The notes beneath the pieces were generated by a model, which searched no databases, had not been told where the DNA came from, and saw nothing but the letters and a program-made list of their open reading frames with translations. From contig NZ_JAQGJM010000028.1 in assembly GCF_028290625.1 (NCBI RefSeq), positions 25,641 through 89,640 on the forward strand: 64,000 nucleotides of DNA, given 5' to 3'. How positions within the stretch are numbered: the first letter of the stretch is position 1; the number at the start of each line of letters is the position of its first letter. This DNA is from Devosia sp. GTDB taxonomy: Bacteria > Pseudomonadota > Alphaproteobacteria > Rhizobiales > Devosiaceae. Positions 8,550-19,514 of the stretch are shown here, one piece after another. The position numbers and the translations under genes were made by a program.

Positions 8550-10568
8550 GTGTCAGCCCTCCTCACTGGTAGCATCGCCCGTCGCCTTTACAGCCTCATC
8601 GCCGTTTTTGCCGTGGGCTTTGCCGGGGTGCTGGCGTTCCAGCTTTATACACTGCGCTCCAATCTTGATGATTTCAAACGCACCGAGCTGCAGAGCGTGG
8701 TGCAGGCGGCCGTCAGCATCGCGCAGAACTATTATGACCGCTCGCAGGCAGGCGAGTTCACTGAAGACGAGGCCAAGACACTGGCCTTGGCGTCGCTGCG
8801 CGGGTTCCGTTACCAGGGCAAGGAGTATGTCTTCATCGACACCGTCGACATGGTGATGCTGATGCATCCCACCAAGCCGGAGAAGGAAGGCAATGACCGC
8901 TCGATCGAAGCGGACGGCCGCGGCAAACTCTACATGAAAGAGATGATCACCAATGCGGTGGCCAACGGCTCGGCCTATGAGACCTATCTGTTCAAGGATC
9001 CCAAGGGCGGCGAATTCGACAAGCTCAGCTATTCTGAAGTGTTCCGTCCCTGGGGCTGGAACATTGCCTCGGGCGTGTTGCTGACGCAGGTCGATGGCAT
9101 CTTCATGAGCGCGGCCTTGACCAGCGGCGCCATCGCCTTGGGGGTAACGCTGTTGCTGCTGCTTATCGGCGTGCTGATCGCGCGCAGCATCAGCCGGCCG
9201 ATTGCTGGGCTCAATGCCAACATGGCGGCGCTGGCGCACAACAACTTCGACATCGAGCTGAAGGGGCAAAACCGCAAGGACGAGATCGGCGACATGGCTC
9301 GGGCAGTGGAAATATTCCGCGAGAACGGGCTCAAGATCAGCCAGATGACGGAAGCCGAAGCGATGCGCGTCATTGCCGACCAGGCGGCGCGTCAGCGCAT
9401 GATGGGTGAACTGCAGAGCGCCTTTGGACAGGTGGTCGATGCCGCTATCGCCGGCGATTTCAGCAAGCGGGTGGAAACCGAATTCCCCGATCCAGAACTC
9501 AATGGCCTGGCCAGCAGCGTCAACAATCTGGTGACCACGGTCGATCGCGGGATCGCCGATGTTGGGCAGGTGCTGACTGCATTGGCCAATACCGATCTGA
9601 CGCGACGCATGACTGGCGACTATTCCGGTGCGTTCGCCAAGCTGAAGACCGACGCCAACGGCGTGGCCGATACGCTGACCGACATCATCGGAAGGCTCAA
9701 GGGAACGTCCGGAACGCTGAAGACCGCGACAGGAGAAATTCTGGCTGGGGCCAATGACCTGAGCGAGCGCACGACGCGGCAAGCGGCGGCGATCGAGGAA
9801 ACCTCGGCGGCCATGGAGCAGCTCGCCTCGACCGTGCTAGCCAGCGCCACCAAGGCGCAAGCCGCCAGCGTCCAGGCCAAGTCGGTCTCGCGGACGGCCG
9901 AAGACAGTGGCGCGGTGATGGGCCAGGCAACCGAAGCGATGGATCGCATCACGGCCTCGTCCAGCAAGATTTCCAACATCATCGGGCTGATCGACGATAT
10001 CGCGTTCCAGACCAACCTGCTGGCCCTGAATGCTTCGGTGGAGGCGGCCCGGGCAGGGGACGCGGGCAAGGGATTTGCCGTGGTTGCGGTGGAAGTGCGG
10101 CGGCTCGCGCAATCGGCAGCGTCAGCATCGGCGGACGTCAAGATTTTGATCGAGCAGTCGGCGAACGAGGTCAAGGGCGGTTCGCGCCTGGTCTCGGACG
10201 CGGCCGCCAAGCTGCATGGCATGCTCGACGACATCCGCGAAAACACCGCGGCGCTGGAGTCGATTTCGCGGGAGAGCCACGAGCAGGCCTCGGCGATCCG
10301 TGAGGTCAATGTCGCCATGCAGCAGATGGACGAAATGACCCAGCACAATGCGGCACTGGTGGAAGAGACCAATGCGGCGATCGAGCAGACCGAGGCGCAG
10401 GCCAACGAGCTCGATAACATCATCGATGTGTTCGCGACCGCGGACGTGCCGCGCTCAATTGGGTCGCACACGGCGCCTGTCGTGGTCGCTCCGTCGAAAT
10501 CACGGCCAGCGCGCGCGTATCTCAGCCAAGGCAATGCGGCGATAGCGCAGGATTGGAACGAGTTCTAG
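8550..10568 (+). CDS. Methyl-accepting chemotaxis protein with single Cache domain
   Basis: This 672-residue transducer starts at a GTG. Transmembrane helix 1 (about 12-32) is followed by a periplasmic sCache-type domain (about 40-185, with the family stretch [11 protein letters not shown] and the later [10 protein letters not shown]). Transmembrane helix 2 (about 190-212) and a HAMP domain follow, then a second HAMP-like region near 285-340. The cytoplasmic methyl-accepting coiled coil carries the conserved hairpin tip ([21 protein letters not shown], then [12 protein letters not shown]). The protein ends in DWNEF, resembling the xWxxF tail that docks CheR/CheB on some receptors. sCache receptors usually sense small organic acids, which fits a carbon-catabolic region, though the ligand is unknown. 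No other che gene is in the window. Confidence 0.95.
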   Translation: MSALLTGSIARRLYSLIAVFAVGFAGVLAFQLYTLRSNLDDFKRTELQSVVQAAVSIAQNYYDRSQAGEFTEDEAKTLALASLRGFRYQGKEYVFIDTVDMVMLMHPTKPEKEGNDRSIEADGRGKLYMKEMITNAVANGSAYETYLFKDPKGGEFDKLSYSEVFRPWGWNIASGVLLTQVDGIFMSAALTSGAIALGVTLLLLLIGVLIARSISRPIAGLNANMAALAHNNFDIELKGQNRKDEIGDMARAVEIFRENGLKISQMTEAEAMRVIADQAARQRMMGELQSAFGQVVDAAIAGDFSKRVETEFPDPELNGLASSVNNLVTTVDRGIADVGQVLTALANTDLTRRMTGDYSGAFAKLKTDANGVADTLTDIIGRLKGTSGTLKTATGEILAGANDLSERTTRQAAAIEETSAAMEQLASTVLASATKAQAASVQAKSVSRTAEDSGAVMGQATEAMDRITASSSKISNIIGLIDDIAFQTNLLALNASVEAARAGDAGKGFAVVAVEVRRLAQSAASASADVKILIEQSANEVKGGSRLVSDAAAKLHGMLDDIRENTAALESISRESHEQASAIREVNVAMQQMDEMTQHNAALVEETNAAIEQTEAQANELDNIIDVFATADVPRSIGSHTAPVVVAPSKSRPARAYLSQGNAAIAQDWNEF

Positions 10569-10579
10569 CCGGCACTTGC

Positions 10580-10604
10580 GGGGTGGCGCCGAAACAGCCA
10601 CCCC
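10580..10604 (+). terminator. Hairpin after the chemoreceptor gene
   Basis: An 8-bp perfect stem (GGGGTGGC / GCCACCCC) with a 9-base loop lies 12 bp after the stop codon. No run of T follows, so it is a stability hairpin or an imperfect terminator. Confidence 0.45.
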
Positions 10605-10810
10605 GAGCTGTCGGCGTCCGCAATCCGACATTTCCTGGTGGAGCCTATAGTCGGTGGACGGGCTGTCGACAGTGCCGGGGCGCCGGTCCACTTAACCTTA
10701 ACGTGACCGCCTTGGCACCTGTGGCCAATCTGCATCATCTCAAAAAAGCCCGGATTCCCGCCACATTCCAGCCGTGAAGGGCAACAATTAACTATACCGG
10801 CAAACCCGGT

Positions 10811-10848
10811 CTTAAGATTAAGCGCGGTAAATGGCGTCCTTAAGATTA
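10811..10848. repeat. Pair of 10-bp direct repeats upstream of pal
   Basis: CTTAAGATTA occurs at 10811-10820 and 10839-10848, 28 bp apart, in the leader of pal. The spacing is close to three helical turns, so a regulator could bind both. The rest of the 300-bp gap (10569-10869) shows nothing further that I can name. Confidence 0.5.
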
Positions 10849-10869
10849 TCGCCTTTCAGGAGCTTCCCC

Positions 10870-11370
10870 GTGCACATCAACGCACCCATCAAGACCGCAT
10901 TGCGCGCTGCCGCCATGCTGCTTTTCGTCGTCGCGATTGCGGCATGTTCGCGTTCGCCCAATAGCAATGCTGGCTTGACCGGTGTCGGCAATCTTGGGCC
11001 CGGTGGCGGCGCTCCGGGCAGCCAGCAGGAATTCCTGGTGTCGGTCGGCGACCGCGTGTTCTTCGAGACCGATTCGTCCTCGCTGACCGCCGAAGCTTCG
11101 GCTACGCTCGACAAGCAGGCCGCCTGGCTCAACCAGTATGCCAATTACCGCATCATGATCGAAGGTCATGCCGACGAACGCGGCACTCGCGAATACAATA
11201 TTGCTCTTGGCGCCCGCCGCGCCTCGATCGTGGTCAATTACCTGGTGTCGCGTGGCGTCAATGCCCAGCGCATCACCTCCAAGTCGTTCGGCAAGGAACG
11301 TCCGGTGGCGATCTGCAATGACATCTCGTGCTGGAGCCAGAACCGCCGCGCGGTCACTGTTGTCCAATAA
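10870..11370 (+). CDS. pal: Peptidoglycan-associated lipoprotein Pal
   Basis: Pal anchors the outer membrane to peptidoglycan as part of the Tol-Pal system needed for envelope constriction. From the GTG at 10870 the protein has 166 residues, with AGGAG upstream. It starts with a short charged N-terminus, a hydrophobic segment and a lipobox AIAAC, so the cysteine is lipidated. A Gly-rich linker leads to an OmpA C-terminal peptidoglycan-binding domain, with FFETDSSSL, IEGHADERGTREYN and ALGARRA as hallmarks. An upstream in-frame ATG at 10831 lacks a ribosome site and would spoil the signal peptide. The gene is followed by a terminator and cpoB. tolQRAB, normally just upstream, are absent here. 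Confidence 0.95.
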   Translation: MHINAPIKTALRAAAMLLFVVAIAACSRSPNSNAGLTGVGNLGPGGGAPGSQQEFLVSVGDRVFFETDSSSLTAEASATLDKQAAWLNQYANYRIMIEGHADERGTREYNIALGARRASIVVNYLVSRGVNAQRITSKSFGKERPVAICNDISCWSQNRRAVTVVQ

Positions 11371-11428
11371 AAAACCGGCTCTCCCGTAACGGGAAAGCCC
11401 ATTCCATCCAGTGCAAACTGGAGGCAAG

Positions 11429-11467
11429 AGCGCCGGGTGCCCTTAATTGGCCCCGGCGCTTTCTTTT
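11429..11467 (+). terminator. Rho-independent terminator after pal
   Basis: A 9-bp perfect stem (AGCGCCGGG / CCCGGCGCT, arms 11429-11437 and 11452-11460) is followed directly by TTCTTTT. Confidence 0.75.
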
Positions 11468-11546
11468 GACCAAATTTCGACTTTATTGCGTGCCCGCTAC
11501 AGACCATGCTCGTCGCTCTCTCCCAGCGACCTTTTGGAGGCCTGCT

Positions 11547-12602
11547 TTGACCGCTCTTTCCATCCGATCCCGAGGACGAACGCTGGCGCTTGCGTCGGTG
11601 CTGATGCTCGGCGCCTTCGCCCCTTCGCTGGCGTTCGGCGTTTCGCCCTTGCCGCCCGCCGATATCGGCGGCGTGGTGATGAGCGATGCCCAGCCGGCGC
11701 GCATTCACGTCGCCCAGAGCCAGGAGGCGGCCCAGTTGTCGGTACGCATCCAGCAGCTCGAGGAACAGATGCGGCTGCTCAATGGGCAAATCGATGGGCT
11801 GACCTTCCAGCTCACGCAGATGCAGACGCTGGTCGAACGCATGAGCCAGGACAATGAGCAGCGCCTGACGGCGCTGGAAGGCGGCGCGCCGGGAAAACCC
11901 CCGGCGGCAACCCAAACTGATGGCGCGACGCCGTCCGAGGCGTTGCCGCAGGACCCCAATGCCGTGCCGATGACTGACATTCCCGAGCAGGGCATCAAGC
12001 CGCTGCCCGGCGAAGAAGAAATCGATCCGAGCTTCACCGATGGCAGCACGCCGGCGGACACGCTGGGCAATTCCGGCGATCCGTTGGTGGGCACCGGCAA
12101 TGGCGATGCGGCCATTCCGCTGGGCACCGGCGCCGCCGTGCCGATTGGGGAGGCTCCGCCCATTGATTTGAGCTTTGATCCCAAGGCGCCCGCCGCCAAT
12201 ACGGGCGATGCCGATGCCGACGCGCAGTTCAATGCCGGCTACGAGGCGATGACGCGCGGCGATTATGCGTTTGCGGAAACGCAGTTCACGCAGTTTCTCG
12301 ACCTTTATCCCGACAATGCCAAGGCCACCGATGCGTCCAACTGGCTGGGCGAAGCCCTGATCCAGCGCGCCGCCTATGACCAGGCGGCCGAAGTGCTGCT
12401 CAATGCCTTTCAGAAGGCGCCCGACAATCCGCGCGCGCCGGACCTGCTGCTCAAGCTGGGCGTATCGCTGTCGGGTGCCGAGGAGCGCGAGACGGCCTGC
12501 CGCACCTTTGCCGAAATCGACAAGCGCTACACCAACCTGACGCCGGCTTTCCTCACTCGGTTGACGGCGGAAAAGACCAAGGCCGAATGTCCGCCAGCGT
12601 AA
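11547..12602 (+). CDS. cpoB: Cell division coordinator CpoB (YbgF)
   Basis: CpoB is a periplasmic protein that links peptidoglycan synthesis with Tol-driven outer-membrane constriction. I place the start at TTG 11547 because TTTTGGAGG lies six bases upstream and a good signal peptide follows directly (LALASVLMLGAFAPSLAFG). The 351-residue product then shows an N-terminal coiled coil (about 55-110, heptads around RIQQLEEQMRLLNGQI) that trimerises in the family. Next come a long Gly/Pro/Asp-rich linker and C-terminal tetratricopeptide repeats (FNAGYEAMTRGDYAFAETQFTQF and LGEALIQRAAYDQAAEVL, each read in part). It lies downstream of pal and overlaps tilS by 16 bp, so translation of the two is probably coupled. 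The linker is longer than in enterobacterial CpoB. Confidence 0.92.
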   Translation: MTALSIRSRGRTLALASVLMLGAFAPSLAFGVSPLPPADIGGVVMSDAQPARIHVAQSQEAAQLSVRIQQLEEQMRLLNGQIDGLTFQLTQMQTLVERMSQDNEQRLTALEGGAPGKPPAATQTDGATPSEALPQDPNAVPMTDIPEQGIKPLPGEEEIDPSFTDGSTPADTLGNSGDPLVGTGNGDAAIPLGTGAAVPIGEAPPIDLSFDPKAPAANTGDADADAQFNAGYEAMTRGDYAFAETQFTQFLDLYPDNAKATDASNWLGEALIQRAAYDQAAEVLLNAFQKAPDNPRAPDLLLKLGVSLSGAEERETACRTFAEIDKRYTNLTPAFLTRLTAEKTKAECPPA

Positions 12603-13855
12603 GGCTCGATGATGCGGCGGCGCTGGAGGCGATCTTCGCTTCCGTCGCCGATTTGCCGGCCATCGGGCTGGCAGTGTCGGGTGGTGCCGATAGCCTGGCG
12701 CTGATGGTTTTGGCGCAGCGCTGGGCCAGCGGGCGGCAACAGCCGCCTCGGCTGCAGGTCTATTCGGTTGATCACGGCTTGCGGCCGGAGGCGGCCGGCG
12801 AAGTCGCTATGGTGTTGTCCGTCGCCCAAAGCCTGGGCATCCCGGCGACGGGTCTGCGCTGGACCGGCACCAAGCCGCAGGCCGGCGTGCAGGAAGCGGC
12901 GCGGATCGCGCGTTACCGGCTGATGGGCGCGGCGATGGCTGCCGATGGCGTCCCGGTCCTGTTGACCGCTCATCATCGCCAGGATCAGGCCGAAACCGTG
13001 CTGATGCGGCTGGCCCATGGCAGCGGCGTCGAGGGGCTGCGGGGCATGGCAAGCATGACCACGGTCGAGGGCGTGCGCGTGCACCGGCCCTTGCTCGATC
13101 TCGACCCATCCGCATTGCAAGCGGTGGTCGCAGAGGCGGGACTGACGCCGGCCCAAGACCCCTCCAATACCGACCCGCATTATGAGCGGGTGCGCTGGCG
13201 CAACGCCATGCCGGCCTTGGCCGAGCTCGGCCTCGACGCGCCGACGCTGGCCCGCTTCGCCCAGCGCATGGGCGAGGCCGATGCGGCAATCGCCCAGATG
13301 GCCGACGGCTATTTCCAGAAACTGGTCACGCTGGACGGCTTTGGGGCCGCGCGGATCGACCATGCCGACTATGCGGCCTTGATCCCCGCGATTGCGGTGC
13401 GCCTGCTCGGGCGGGTGCTGAATATTGTCGGCGGGCGGCAAAAGCCGCGGGCGCTTGGCCTGGTCGAGAGGCTGCAAAACACCCTGGCCACCAGCGACCT
13501 CGCCAAGGCCGCGACGGCCCATGGTTGCGTGGTGCGCACCAGTGGCGGTGCCATCCTCGTGGCTCGCGAGCCGGGCAGGGCGCTGCCGTCGGACGCGATG
13601 CTATTGCCGCATTCCGAGCTGGTCTGGGACCAGCGTTTCCTCATCGTCAACGGCTCGGGCGAGGCGGGGCTGACGGCCAGCGTCGCCGATTACCTGCCGC
13701 GCCACCGGCTCGAGGAGTTCCTCGGCTTCAAGGTTACGGCCCCCGCGGAAGCCATCCGCACCGCCCCGATCGTGCGCGACGAGGCTGGCGGCGTGCTCTC
13801 GCTGGGCGGCTGGTCCTTCGACGAGCGGATCAAGGTGACGTTACTGATCGATTGA
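12587..13855 (+). CDS. tilS: tRNA(Ile)-lysidine synthase TilS
   Basis: TilS adenylates and attaches lysine to the wobble C34 of the CAU-anticodon isoleucine tRNA, so that it reads AUA. The 422-residue protein has the N-type ATP-pyrophosphatase P-loop SGGADS at 31-36 and the family stretches VDHGLRPEA, LTAHHRQDQAETVLMRLAHGSG and DPSNTDPHYERVRWR. The C-terminal part is less conserved, as expected. It overlaps the end of cpoB and precedes ftsH by 185 bp, the standard gene order in Hyphomicrobiales. Confidence 0.96.
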   Translation: MSASVRLDDAAALEAIFASVADLPAIGLAVSGGADSLALMVLAQRWASGRQQPPRLQVYSVDHGLRPEAAGEVAMVLSVAQSLGIPATGLRWTGTKPQAGVQEAARIARYRLMGAAMAADGVPVLLTAHHRQDQAETVLMRLAHGSGVEGLRGMASMTTVEGVRVHRPLLDLDPSALQAVVAEAGLTPAQDPSNTDPHYERVRWRNAMPALAELGLDAPTLARFAQRMGEADAAIAQMADGYFQKLVTLDGFGAARIDHADYAALIPAIAVRLLGRVLNIVGGRQKPRALGLVERLQNTLATSDLAKAATAHGCVVRTSGGAILVAREPGRALPSDAMLLPHSELVWDQRFLIVNGSGEAGLTASVADYLPRHRLEEFLGFKVTAPAEAIRTAPIVRDEAGGVLSLGGWSFDERIKVTLLID

Positions 13856-14040
13856 GGGTATAACCGTCTGAGGGCCGGAACCATCCAACTCCTCAGTGCG
13901 TATTAACCCATTCGCGATGAAAAGACTGGACGCGACGCCCAAAGGGCCGCAGGGCTTGCCCTTGTAACGCCCCAATGGGGGACATACATTCGGCACACCA
14001 AAACCGGCGATTTTGCGCCGACCCTCCCGGGACAGGATTG

Positions 14041-15972
<1,932 letters not shown>

Positions 15973-15991
15973 TCTGTTTGGTCTAGTTTGG

Positions 15992-16022
15992 GGGCCGCCC
16001 TCGGGCGGCCCTTTTCCTTTTT
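15992..16022 (+). terminator. Rho-independent terminator after ftsH
   Basis: A very GC-rich 8-9-bp hairpin (GGGCCGCCC / GGGCGGCCC) is followed by TTTTCCTTTTT, 20 bp after the ftsH stop. Confidence 0.9.
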
Positions 16023-16115
16023 GGAAATCTCCGCTATTCCGCCCAAAAGTGGTATTATCGGACGCGTGGGACAGACGCGCTTAGTATTGCGCGCACGGCA
16101 GGGAAGAGACAGCAC

Positions 16116-17459
16116 ATGGCCAGGAAGTATTTCGGCACGGACGGCATTCGCGGGCTGGCCAACGGCTCCAAGCTGACCCCTGAACTGGCGCTCAAGATCG
16201 GCATGGCGGCGGGCCAGACCTTCGTTCGTGGCGACCACCGCAACCGCGTCGTGATCGGCAAGGATACGCGCCGCTCCGGCTATATGCTCGAAACCGCCCT
16301 GACCGCCGGATTTACCGCCGTGGGCATGGATGTCTACCAGCTCGGCCCGATGCCGACCCCGGCCGTTGCCATGCTGACGCGGTCCTTGCGCGCCGATCTG
16401 GGCGTGATGATTTCGGCCTCGCATAATCCCTATGACGATAACGGCATCAAGCTGTTCCGCCCCGATGGCTACAAGCTCAGCGATGAGCTGGAAGAAGAAA
16501 TCGAGGCCATGATCGACAGCGACATGACCCAGTTCCTCGCCCATGGCCGCGATATCGGCCGCGCCCATCGCGACGAGGATGCCAGCACCCGCTACATCGA
16601 ATATGCCAAGCGCACGCTGCCGCGGAATATCGACCTGGCCGGTCTGCGCGTGGTGCTCGATTGCGCTCATGGCGCGGCCTACAAGGTGGCCCCGGTTGCC
16701 CTGTGGGAACTGGGCGCCGAGGTCTTCACCATTGGCGACAAGCCTGATGGCTTCAACATCAATGAAAAGGTCGGCTCGACTGCCCCCGAGGCCGTTTCCG
16801 CCAAGGTCAAGGAAGTGCGCGCAGATATCGGTATCGCGCTGGATGGCGATGCGGATCGCGTCATCATCATCGACGAAAAGGGCAATGTGGTCGATGGCGA
16901 CCAGTTCATGGCTGTGATCGCCCAAAGCTGGCTGGAGCGCGAAATGCTGCTCGGCGGCGGCATCGTCGCCACGGTCATGTCCAATCTGGGCCTGGAGCGC
17001 TATCTGGGTTCGATCGGGCTGACGCTGGAGCGCACCCAGGTGGGCGACCGTTATGTGCTCGAAGCCATGCGATCCAAGGGCTTCAATGTGGGTGGCGAGC
17101 AGTCCGGCCACATCATCCTGTCCGATTTCACCACGACGGGCGATGGCCTCGTGGCGGCGCTGCAATTGCTGGCGGTGCTCAAGCAGCAGGACCGCGAAAT
17201 CTCCGAGATTTGCGCGCGCTTCGACAAGGTGCCGCAATTGCTGCGCAGCGTGAAGTTCAAATCCGGCAAGCCGCTGCAGCACAAGCAGGTCATCCAGGCC
17301 ATCGCCGATGGCCAGGCCATGCTGGGCCTTGGCGGGCGGCTGGTGATCCGCGAAAGCGGCACCGAGCCGGTGATCCGCGTCATGGGCGAGGCCGACGATG
17401 CGGCCCTCGTGCTGACCGTCGTGGGCCAGATCGAAGCGGCGATCAAGGACGTCGCCTGA
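16116..17459 (+). CDS. glmM: Phosphoglucosamine mutase GlmM
   Basis: GlmM converts glucosamine-6-phosphate to glucosamine-1-phosphate, the step before UDP-GlcNAc in peptidoglycan and LPS synthesis. The 447-residue length and start [13 protein letters not shown] are standard. The phosphorylated serine lies in ISASHNP (Ser102), the metal loop is DGDADR, and the sugar loop is near GGEQSGH. The phosphate-binding loop [12 protein letters not shown] is close to the C-terminus. The gene follows ftsH with its own upstream region behind the ftsH terminator, so it probably has its own promoter. Confidence 0.98.
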   Translation: MARKYFGTDGIRGLANGSKLTPELALKIGMAAGQTFVRGDHRNRVVIGKDTRRSGYMLETALTAGFTAVGMDVYQLGPMPTPAVAMLTRSLRADLGVMISASHNPYDDNGIKLFRPDGYKLSDELEEEIEAMIDSDMTQFLAHGRDIGRAHRDEDASTRYIEYAKRTLPRNIDLAGLRVVLDCAHGAAYKVAPVALWELGAEVFTIGDKPDGFNINEKVGSTAPEAVSAKVKEVRADIGIALDGDADRVIIIDEKGNVVDGDQFMAVIAQSWLEREMLLGGGIVATVMSNLGLERYLGSIGLTLERTQVGDRYVLEAMRSKGFNVGGEQSGHIILSDFTTTGDGLVAALQLLAVLKQQDREISEICARFDKVPQLLRSVKFKSGKPLQHKQVIQAIADGQAMLGLGGRLVIRESGTEPVIRVMGEADDAALVLTVVGQIEAAIKDVA

Positions 17460-17640
17460 GCCTCATTTATTAAGGTTGTTTTAACGGCCGTCAGCAACGT
17501 CGCTGGCCGCTAAGTATAGGTGCGCACAGCTATTTAGCTTCCCATTAGGGTTAAAGCTTTAGGTTAAGTGAGCTTTAAGGAAATTGCCCGATATTGGGGT
17601 CAATCGACTGGTGTCGTGGCAACCCAAAGGACGAATTTCC

Positions 17641-18372
17641 ATGCGCAAGCTTACAGCTGCGATTCTGGTGGCAGGAGCCACTCTGGTGGGCGGGCCGGCA
17701 ATTGCCGCCGACTTCCCCGAATATCCCCCAATCATCGATGTTCCCGATGTCGACTACGGCGTGCAGGGCTCGTTCTACCTGCGCGGCAGCGCGGCGTGGA
17801 ATACGCTCTGGGCCAAGGAAGTCCAGCATCCCACCGCAACGCCCAATGTCTTTGCCATCGATGGCAATGGCTACGGTTACTCGGTCGGCGCCGGCTTTGG
17901 CTACGAGACCGGCACCGGGCTGCGGGTTGACGCGACCGTCGACTATCTCGGCAACGAGAACATGCAGGCCACAGTTCCGGTCGGCACGATCGGCGTCACG
18001 GACGGCGTCCACAAGCTGTCGCTTCGCTCGACCGTCGCGCTGGCCAACGTCTACTACGATTTCGGCTTCGGCAATGGTGGCTACGGCGCCAGCGGCGGTG
18101 CCTTCGGTTATGTCGGCGCCGGTGCCGGTTTTGCGGTCAACGACTTCATCACCACCGGCCCTGGTCCTGCCGATACGCGTGACACCAATGTGAGCTTCGC
18201 CGCCGCCGGCATGGTCGGTGTCGGTTATGACTTCGGTGCGGTCGTCGCCGATATCGGTTACCGCGCGCTTTACATCAATTCGATCGAGAACGACGCGGCA
18301 CCGGCGCCCTACAGTATCGCCAATAACTGGGTCCACGAACTGCGCACCTCGGTGCGCTACCGCTTCAACTGA
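17641..18372 (+). CDS. Outer-membrane beta-barrel protein (Omp25/RopB-like porin family)
   Basis: From the ATG at 17641 the product is 243 residues: signal peptide MRKLTAAILVAGATLVGG... ending near AIAAD, then a mature barrel with alternating aromatic/glycine strands. Examples are GSFYLRGSAAWNT, YGYSVGAGFGYETGTGLRVD and FGYVGAGAGFAVND, and it ends in LRTSVRYRFN. The terminal aromatic strand is the usual recognition signal for barrel assembly, here ending F-N rather than in the aromatic itself. It is related to small rhizobial barrels of the Omp25/31 kind, structural or immunogenic proteins without a known specific substrate. The 181-bp upstream gap is AT-rich with several TTAA stretches and must hold the promoter. 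Confidence 0.85.
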   Translation: MRKLTAAILVAGATLVGGPAIAADFPEYPPIIDVPDVDYGVQGSFYLRGSAAWNTLWAKEVQHPTATPNVFAIDGNGYGYSVGAGFGYETGTGLRVDATVDYLGNENMQATVPVGTIGVTDGVHKLSLRSTVALANVYYDFGFGNGGYGASGGAFGYVGAGAGFAVNDFITTGPGPADTRDTNVSFAAAGMVGVGYDFGAVVADIGYRALYINSIENDAAPAPYSIANNWVHELRTSVRYRFN

Positions 18373-18423
18373 TCCCGTTACGGCAAGGGCAGGGGCCACG
18401 TTGCCCGAGCCGGATACCCCTTC

Positions 18424-18455
18424 AATCGGCGCCTTCGGGCGCCGATTTTGTTTTT
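18424..18455 (+). terminator. Rho-independent terminator after the outer-membrane protein gene
   Basis: A perfect 10-bp stem (AATCGGCGCC / GGCGCCGATT) with a TTCG tetraloop is followed by TTGTTTTT. Confidence 0.92.
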
Positions 18456-18512
18456 GCCGACTGGACAATTTCGCCTGAACAATGGTGATGTGCGCCCGCA
18501 AGGGAGAAACGC

Positions 18513-19496
18513 ATGAAGGTCTTGATAATCGGCGCCGCGGGCATGGTCGGGCGCAAGCTGACGGCAGCTTTGCTGCAGACGGGTACGGTCGGCGACGCGC
18601 CGATCACTGGCATGATCCTGGCCGACGTGATCGCGCCCACGAAGCCGGACACGGCCATTCCCACACAGACCATCGCGGCGGACCTCTCCTCCCCCGGCAT
18701 TGCCGAGCAGTTGCTCGTTGAACGGCCCGACCTGATCTTCCACCTCGCCGCGATCGTGTCAGGCGAGGCCGAGGCCGATTTCGAAAAGGGCTATCGCATC
18801 AACCTTGATGGCACGCGCCTGCTGTTCGAGGCGATCCGCCATGCCGGTGCTGTCGAGCACTATTGCCCGCGCGTGGTGTTCACCTCGTCTATCGCGGTAT
18901 TCGGCCAGCCGTTCCCCGCCGTCATTTCCGATACGCAGCACCACACGCCGCTGACCAGCTACGGCACCCAGAAAGCGATCTGTGAATTGCTGCTGGCCGA
19001 TTACTCGCGGCGCGGTTTCCTTGATGGTGTCGGCATTCGCCTGCCCACCATCGTGGTGCGGCCGGGCAAGCCCAACAAGGCGGCCTCGGGCTTTTTCTCC
19101 GGCATCCTGCGCGAGCCGCTCAACGGCCAGGAGGCAATCCTGCCCGTCGCGGATAGCGTGCGCCACTGGTTTGCCAGCCCGCGCGCCGCCGTCGGCTTCC
19201 TGCTCCATGCCGCAACGCTTGATACCGCCCAACTCGGCGCCCAGCGCAATCTGTCGATGCCCGGCATCAGCGCCACTGTGGCCGAGGAAATCGCCGCGCT
19301 CGAACGCGCCGCCGGCCCCAAGGCCGTCGCCCTGATCCGCCGCGAGCCCGATCCCACCATCGTCAAAATCGTCGACGGCTGGGCCCAGGATTTTGACCCG
19401 CAGCGCGCCATCGCCCTCGGCTTTACCGCCGACGCGGACCTCGATGCGCTCTTGCGCGTCTATATCGATGATGAACTGGGCGGCAAGATCGGCTAG
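18513..19496 (+). CDS. denD: Probable D-erythronate dehydrogenase (SDR/epimerase family)
   Basis: This 327-residue protein is of the extended SDR fold. The NAD-binding motif GAAGMVG is at 8-14, the serine in FTSSIAVFG and the YGTQK catalytic pair follow. The C-terminal stretch MPGISATVAEEIAAL...AVALIRREPDPTIVKIVDGW closely matches what I remember of DenD, which oxidises D-erythronate at C2 in four-carbon acid catabolism. The usual partners (an OtnK/DUF1537-type kinase, class II aldolase and OtnI-type isomerase) are not in the window, so the pathway would have to be completed elsewhere. It starts a three-gene plus-strand run with the flavin monooxygenase and cytochrome genes (gaps of 18 and 9 bp). 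If the assignment fails, it is an uncharacterised NAD-dependent epimerase/dehydratase. Confidence 0.75.
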   Translation: MKVLIIGAAGMVGRKLTAALLQTGTVGDAPITGMILADVIAPTKPDTAIPTQTIAADLSSPGIAEQLLVERPDLIFHLAAIVSGEAEADFEKGYRINLDGTRLLFEAIRHAGAVEHYCPRVVFTSSIAVFGQPFPAVISDTQHHTPLTSYGTQKAICELLLADYSRRGFLDGVGIRLPTIVVRPGKPNKAASGFFSGILREPLNGQEAILPVADSVRHWFASPRAAVGFLLHAATLDTAQLGAQRNLSMPGISATVAEEIAALERAAGPKAVALIRREPDPTIVKIVDGWAQDFDPQRAIALGFTADADLDALLRVYIDDELGGKIG

Positions 19497-19514
19497 GTCC
19501 GGGACAGGTTTGCC

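Noticed and set aside
13975..14040. Upstream start for ftsH giving 22 extra residues
   Set aside because: The extension is hydrophilic and unlike the family N-terminus; the ATG at 14041 matches the usual start directly before the first membrane helix.
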